A DNA stretch of 64,000 nucleotides from Desulfobacterales bacterium (GTDB taxonomy: Bacteria; Desulfobacterota; Desulfobacteria; Desulfobacterales; Desulfosarcinaceae): contig JACRDD010000004.1 in NCBI GenBank assembly GCA_016218685.1, positions 411,583 to 475,582 on the forward strand, written 5' to 3'. Position numbers and translations under genes: made by a program. Below, one piece after another: positions 62,759 to 64,000 of this stretch; the stretch's first letter is position 1, and every line of letters begins with the position of its first letter. The notes under the pieces are model-generated. The model saw nothing but the letters and a program-made list of their open reading frames with translations. It ran no database searches and was not told the DNA's origin.

Positions 62759-64000
62759 ATGGTGAAAAGAATACCTAAACTATTGTTGTTGGTGGTCATG
62801 CTGATGATGCTGCCCGGAGCGGCATTTAGTATGAGCAACACATCGCCGGACGACGCAATTGTTCAACTGCAAGCCGGCCAAAGCCAAGCCTTTTCAGCGG
62901 CGAAGGGAAGCAGCAGTTCACGCCTTGCCTGGTACCTGGACGGCAAAAAGGTAGTAGAGGATGCCACCCAATACACCTATACGGCGGAAAACGTCTCCCA
63001 AATCACAGCTCATAAGCTGTGCGTCATCGAGTGGCTCTGGTACCGCTTTCAGTGGAGAGAGGTCGGTCGAAAGGAGTGGGTAATAACAGTGCTTCCCGGT
63101 ACCATTCCCACCCCCATTCCCACCGCCACGCCTAGGCCGACCCCCGTGCCCACCGCCACGCCCGCGCCGACCCCCGTACCCGGTGTTGCCTGCGCGGTGA
63201 GCTACAAAGTGGGCAGCCAGTGGAGCAACGGTTTTGTTGCCAATGTCGAAATTACCAACAACTCTAGTCAGAGTGTTTCTGGTTACGAACTGGTGTGGAA
63301 TTTCACGGCCGGCCAGCGCGTCACCGGCGGCTGGAACGCGCGCTTCGAACAGAACGGCGCGACCGTGACCGCATCCAATCCGTCCTACAACTGGAACGGC
63401 ACCATCCGGCCCAATGGCGGCAAGGTTGCTTTCGGATTCCAGGGAACTCATAACGGCAGCAATCCGGCGCCCGGCGCCTTCACCCTGAACGGACAGGCAT
63501 GCTCCGGCGGCAGCGGCCCTGTGCCGACCCCAACCGCGACACCGGCTCCGACCCCAACTCCGACGCCGCAGCCGACTGTGGTCCCGACGCCTGTGCCCAC
63601 GGCCACGCCGACCGCGACGCCGCGTCCGACCGCAACACCGACCGCGACCCCGACGGCCACGCCGACCGCGACCCCGCGTCCGACCGCGACGCCGACGCCC
63701 ACGGCCACGCCGACCGCAACGCCGCGTCCGACCGCAACACCGACGCCCACGGCCACGCCGACCGCAACGCCGCGTCCGACTGCGACCCCGACGCCGACAC
63801 CGACCCCGACGGCCACGCCGACCGCGACGCCGACCCCGACGCCGACACCGACGCCGGTGCCCACGGCCACTCCGATTCCGGCGGCACCGACCACCGTCAG
63901 CGCCACGGATATCACTTCGGGTCAGACATCGGTTAACGTCACCTGGAGTGCCAGCACCAACGCGACCTACTACCAGGTGTTCCGTGCACCGTGGTCATCC
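62759..64000 (+). CDS. Secreted modular protein with CBM2 cellulose-binding domain, Pro/Thr linker and Fn3 domain (partial, 3' end outside window)
   Basis: From the ATG at 62759 there are 414 open codons to the window end. A signal peptide ([19 protein letters not shown]) is followed by an Ig-like stretch (residues about 25-115), a short PTP linker and a CBM2 domain (about 142-245). The CBM2 has [40 protein letters not shown] and [18 protein letters not shown], with the surface tryptophans expected for cellulose or chitin binding. A Pro/Thr linker of about 120 residues and the start of an Fn3 domain follow ([19 protein letters not shown]). Any catalytic domain would lie downstream. A GGGAGGGAAGA ribosome site precedes the start. 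Confidence 0.88.
   Translation, partial: MVKRIPKLLLLVVMLMMLPGAAFSMSNTSPDDAIVQLQAGQSQAFSAAKGSSSSRLAWYLDGKKVVEDATQYTYTAENVSQITAHKLCVIEWLWYRFQWREVGRKEWVITVLPGTIPTPIPTATPRPTPVPTATPAPTPVPGVACAVSYKVGSQWSNGFVANVEITNNSSQSVSGYELVWNFTAGQRVTGGWNARFEQNGATVTASNPSYNWNGTIRPNGGKVAFGFQGTHNGSNPAPGAFTLNGQACSGGSGPVPTPTATPAPTPTPTPQPTVVPTPVPTATPTATPRPTATPTATPTATPTATPRPTATPTPTATPTATPRPTATPTPTATPTATPRPTATPTPTPTPTATPTATPTPTPTPTPVPTATPIPAAPTTVSATDITSGQTSVNVTWSASTNATYYQVFRAPWSS
63520..63870 (+). repeat. Tandem Pro-Thr-rich coding repeat ([11 protein letters not shown] type)
   Basis: The linker is built from near-identical short units such as ACGCCGACCGC and CCGCGTCCGACCG, with a roughly 48-base higher-order repeat. 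It encodes (P-T)n with A, R and V inserts. Such tracts recombine easily and the copy number may vary between strains. The long reverse-strand open frame of Val-Ala-Gly repeats is only its shadow. Confidence 0.8.

Noticed and set aside
63520..63870. Tandem repeats that could suggest a CRISPR array
   Set aside because: The repeats are contiguous without unique spacers and code for a Pro/Thr linker within an open frame.
63448..63915. Reverse-strand Val-Ala-Gly repeat protein
   Set aside because: It is the complement of the Pro/Thr linker repeat of the CBM2 gene; the plus strand has a signal peptide and domains on both sides.

Overview
The window is bacterial, GC-rich and densely coded. The gene content points to an anaerobic member of the Desulfobacterota (sulfate-reducer-like, Desulfosarcina/Desulfatitalea type). 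This placement is an inference from the metV-metF-mvhD-type operon, the DUF3373 outer-membrane barrel beside an octaheme cytochrome, DsrE-type sulfur-carrier proteins, a sigma-54 activator and many hybrid histidine kinases. No rRNA is present to confirm it.

Layout. 1-3.4 kb (minus strand): an operon for a methylenetetrahydrofolate reductase complex (mvhD-like, metV, metF, then a partial FMN/Fe-S glutamate-synthase-like protein) with a recognisable promoter and a structured leader, beside tRNA-Asn. 3.7-12 kb: UspA, a large lipoprotein, DinB, two MDR-type reductases, a flavin reductase, a beta-hydroxyacid dehydrogenase and an HtrA-like protease. 11.9-15.8 kb: an ECF42-type sigma factor with DGPF/YciI and VOC proteins, including a YciI-VOC fusion. 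15.9-21.5 kb: a Pif1-like helicase, a frameshifted hybrid kinase and a chalcone-isomerase-like protein. 21.7-31.7 kb: efflux (MFS, RND adaptor and pump), SDR, SnoaL-like, SLC13 permease, Nudix. 31.9-38.6 kb: two more hybrid kinases around an FMN reductase and a decayed gene.

38.6-45.3 kb is the most coherent system. A PAS-sigma54 activator gene faces a DUF3373 barrel and two small DsrE/TusB-like proteins, followed by a heme-less cytochrome-like protein, an octaheme cytochrome of the tetrathionate-reductase family and a membrane cytochrome b. Both structural blocks have -24/-12 promoters with exact GG-N10-GC spacing, and a TTAACA/TGTTAA inverted repeat lies upstream of each. I read this as one sigma-54 regulon for a respiratory sulfur- or nitrogen-compound reductase.

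45.3-49.8 kb is the large helicase Lhr. 50-56.7 kb is an accessory island between lhr and uvrA: two antitoxin-like genes without toxins, a 179-bp palindromic element, a 1,516-residue SF1 helicase fused to a PD-(D/E)xK nuclease (a defence candidate), a low-GC membrane protein and a decayed gene. 56.9-62.3 kb: uvrA, thiM and an MsbA-like ABC exporter. The window ends inside a secreted CBM2 / proline-threonine linker / Fn3 protein.
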